This document shows positions 4,250 through 5,462 of a stretch of DNA of 5,462 nt, one piece after another. Position 1 is the first letter of the stretch; each line of letters starts with the position of its first letter. The position numbers and the translations under genes are program-made. The notes under the pieces are model-generated. The model did not search any database, had not been told where the DNA came from, and saw only the letters and a program-made list of their open reading frames with translations. The DNA is taken from positions 1-5,462 of the forward strand of contig QGVD01000117.1 in assembly GCA_003242685.1 (NCBI GenBank), given 5' to 3'. The stretch comes from Pseudomonadota bacterium. GTDB taxonomy: Bacteria; Pseudomonadota; Gammaproteobacteria; Steroidobacterales; Steroidobacteraceae.

Positions 4250-5462
4250 GTGGAGACGGTCGCCTTGAGCTCCGCCGGCTGGCTCTTTCGGTGCCGCGCA
4301 ACGATCGCGCGCAGCAGGCGCGCGTAGTCGAGCACCAGGCCCGGCGTCCAGGCCATCGTCGCGGCGCGACGGCGCACGGCCGCCGCGAGCCACACGTCCG
4401 GGTCGAGCAGAAGCGCTACGAAGCGCAGCATGGGCCGGCGCTCGCCGAGCACGCCTTCGAGCGCCGTCTCCAGCGCGAGCGACGTCGCTGTCGAGCAGCT
4501 GCGGCTCGTGAGGTTGTACGTGCTGTCTTGCCGGTAAACGTTCCAGAACGCGCGCAGCGCGGCGCCGTCGTAGTGGTGGAACACCACCTTCTGATCGGGC
4601 TCTACCCAGTCGCGCACGCCCGTGGCGTGGTCGGGGATCCAACGCCCCGGGATGTCGTTCTCCGGACCCGCGCGCAGCAGCGCGGCGAAGTCGTCCGGGG
4701 AGTGATCGATCTCGACGGCGGGATAGTGGCTGATGTAGACGTCCGGCAGCACCTCGAGCGCCGAGTGTCCGGTCGACACCACACCCTGCTCGTCGATGGC
4801 AGCGATGTAGCGGCGCACTAGCGGCGGGCCGCGTCCATGGCTCGCGGAGCCCTGCGCCGTCCACACGTACAACGTCATCGGCTGCAGCGGATCGAAGTCC
4901 GGGTAGGCGTCCGCGTGCGGCCGCGGCGGGCCGTCCGCGCCGTACCAGCCGCGCGCGAAGAATATCGGCAGCGTCGTGATCGAAGCGCCCGGCGCGAGGT
5001 TGCGCAGCTGCGTGCCGAGCACGCACAGCGCCCAGCCTGAGGAGATCAGCACGAAGCCGAGCACCATGGGCATCACGTAGCCGTGGTGGATGGGCCAGTT
5101 GCCCATGACGAGAAACGCGGCAACGAGCTGCAGCAGCCCGAGCGCCACGGCGCCGCGCCATCCCGCGAAACGCACCACCCACGCGGCACCCACGCGCATC
5201 GCGCCGTCCACGAGAAACGCCGTGCCGAACAGCACGCGGTCGGCCACCTCGTCCGCGGCGAGCGGCAGCAGGATCAGCGCGCCGAGCGCGAGCAAGACGC
5301 CCGCGCGCCACATCAGCGCGCGCCGCATCTCGGCGGGCGACAAGAGCAGCGCGACCAGCGAGAGCGCTCCTTCGAGGGCGAGCACGAGCCCGAGGACGTC
5401 CGTGGCGAATCGCAGCTCGCCGTCGGCGGCGTCCACGATCAGGAACGCGCCGACCGCGATCC
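4246..5462 (-). CDS. HdeD/DUF308-like membrane protein with C-terminal candidate papain-like hydrolase domain (5' end beyond window)
   Basis: At least 405 codons are visible. The frame is open to the window edge and reads hydrophobic there (AVGAFLIV); the first possible start, GTG at 5436, lacks a ribosome site, so the true start is probably outside. Numbering from that GTG, residues 12-142 hold about five hydrophobic helices in the repeated small hairpin style of HdeD/DUF308 proteins (for example FGTAFLVDGAMRVGAAWVV). Residues 150-396 form a polar domain with STGHSALE (221-228), ISHYPAVEID (235-244), FHHYDGAALRAFW (286-298) and STYNLTSRSCSTATSLALE (305-323). The order His, His, then Cys in an N-terminal helix resembles permuted papain-like folds (LRAT, PPPDE, DUF4105), with His224 and Cys314 as candidate catalytic residues. 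Similar long proteins are, from memory, listed as 'HdeD family acid-resistance protein'. It overlaps the MFS start by four bases. The hydrolase reading is inference; the membrane domain call is firmer. Confidence 0.72.
   Translation of the reverse strand, partial: IAVGAFLIVDAADGELRFATDVLGLVLALEGALSLVALLLSPAEMRRALMWRAGVLLALGALILLPLAADEVADRVLFGTAFLVDGAMRVGAAWVVRFAGWRGAVALGLLQLVAAFLVMGNWPIHHGYVMPMVLGFVLISSGWALCVLGTQLRNLAPGASITTLPIFFARGWYGADGPPRPHADAYPDFDPLQPMTLYVWTAQGSASHGRGPPLVRRYIAAIDEQGVVSTGHSALEVLPDVYISHYPAVEIDHSPDDFAALLRAGPENDIPGRWIPDHATGVRDWVEPDQKVVFHHYDGAALRAFWNVYRQDSTYNLTSRSCSTATSLALETALEGVLGERRPMLRFVALLLDPDVWLAAAVRRRAATMAWTPGLVLDYARLLRAIVARHRKSQPAELKATVST

Noticed and set aside
3462..4301. 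279-residue minus-strand ORF
   Set aside because: Arg/Ala/Gly-rich shadow of the MFS gene in another frame.
4228..4821. 197-residue plus-strand ORF
   Set aside because: Antisense to the HdeD-like gene, very rich in Arg, with no plausible fold.
4250..5311. An open frame that extends the MFS gene upstream to give a 742-residue protein
   Set aside because: The upstream 350 or so residues are Arg/Ala/Gly-rich and overlap the HdeD-like gene in another frame, which has clear helices and motifs. It is a GC-rich shadow, and the MFS gene starts at the GTG at 4249.
1..5462. tRNA, rRNA, CRISPR array, insertion sequence or toxin-antitoxin module
   Set aside because: No cloverleaf-like arms, regularly spaced repeats, transposase motifs or small paired ORFs were seen on either strand.

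Overview
The window is a GC-rich bacterial stretch with dense coding, strong third-position G/C bias, GTG and TTG starts, and Shine-Dalgarno sites of the GGAGG type. The gene content (HxlR regulator, DUF2243 membrane protein, HdeD-like protein with an extra domain, MFS exporter) suits a high-GC proteobacterium or a soil bacterium of similar composition. No rRNA or other phylogenetic marker is present, so this placement is a guess. I see no tRNA, rRNA, CRISPR array, insertion sequence or phage gene.

Layout, left to right. (1) 1-536, minus strand: HxlR-family winged-helix regulator with a TTG start, cut off at its C-terminal end by the window edge. (2) 537-659: divergent promoter region with an 18-bp operator-like palindrome. 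(3) 660-1475, plus strand: class I SAM-dependent methyltransferase. (4) 1537-2199, minus strand: flavin-type PNPOx-like split-barrel protein, convergent with the methyltransferase. (5) 2384-2899, minus strand: four-helix DUF2243 membrane protein rich in membrane-proximal His and Asp. (6) 2900-3082: a structured intergenic region with a GC hairpin just after the MFS stop, a 54-nt imperfect palindrome, and a possible sigma-54-like promoter before DUF2243. (7) 3083-4249, minus strand: 12-helix MFS transporter with a GTG start. (8) 4246-5462, minus strand: HdeD/DUF308-like membrane domain joined to a soluble domain that resembles a permuted papain-like hydrolase; its start lies beyond the window.

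The genes fall into three likely transcription units. The HxlR gene and the methyltransferase form a classic regulator/target pair sharing one promoter region. The HdeD-like fusion and the MFS transporter overlap by four bases (GTGA) and are almost certainly translated together, so they probably act together at the inner membrane. DUF2243 and the PNPOx-like gene lie on the same strand with a 184-nt gap and may or may not be co-transcribed.

No complete novel defence or mobile system is visible. The parts most worth a second look are the membrane-anchored candidate thiol hydrolase coupled to an MFS transporter and the long palindrome between the MFS and DUF2243 genes.
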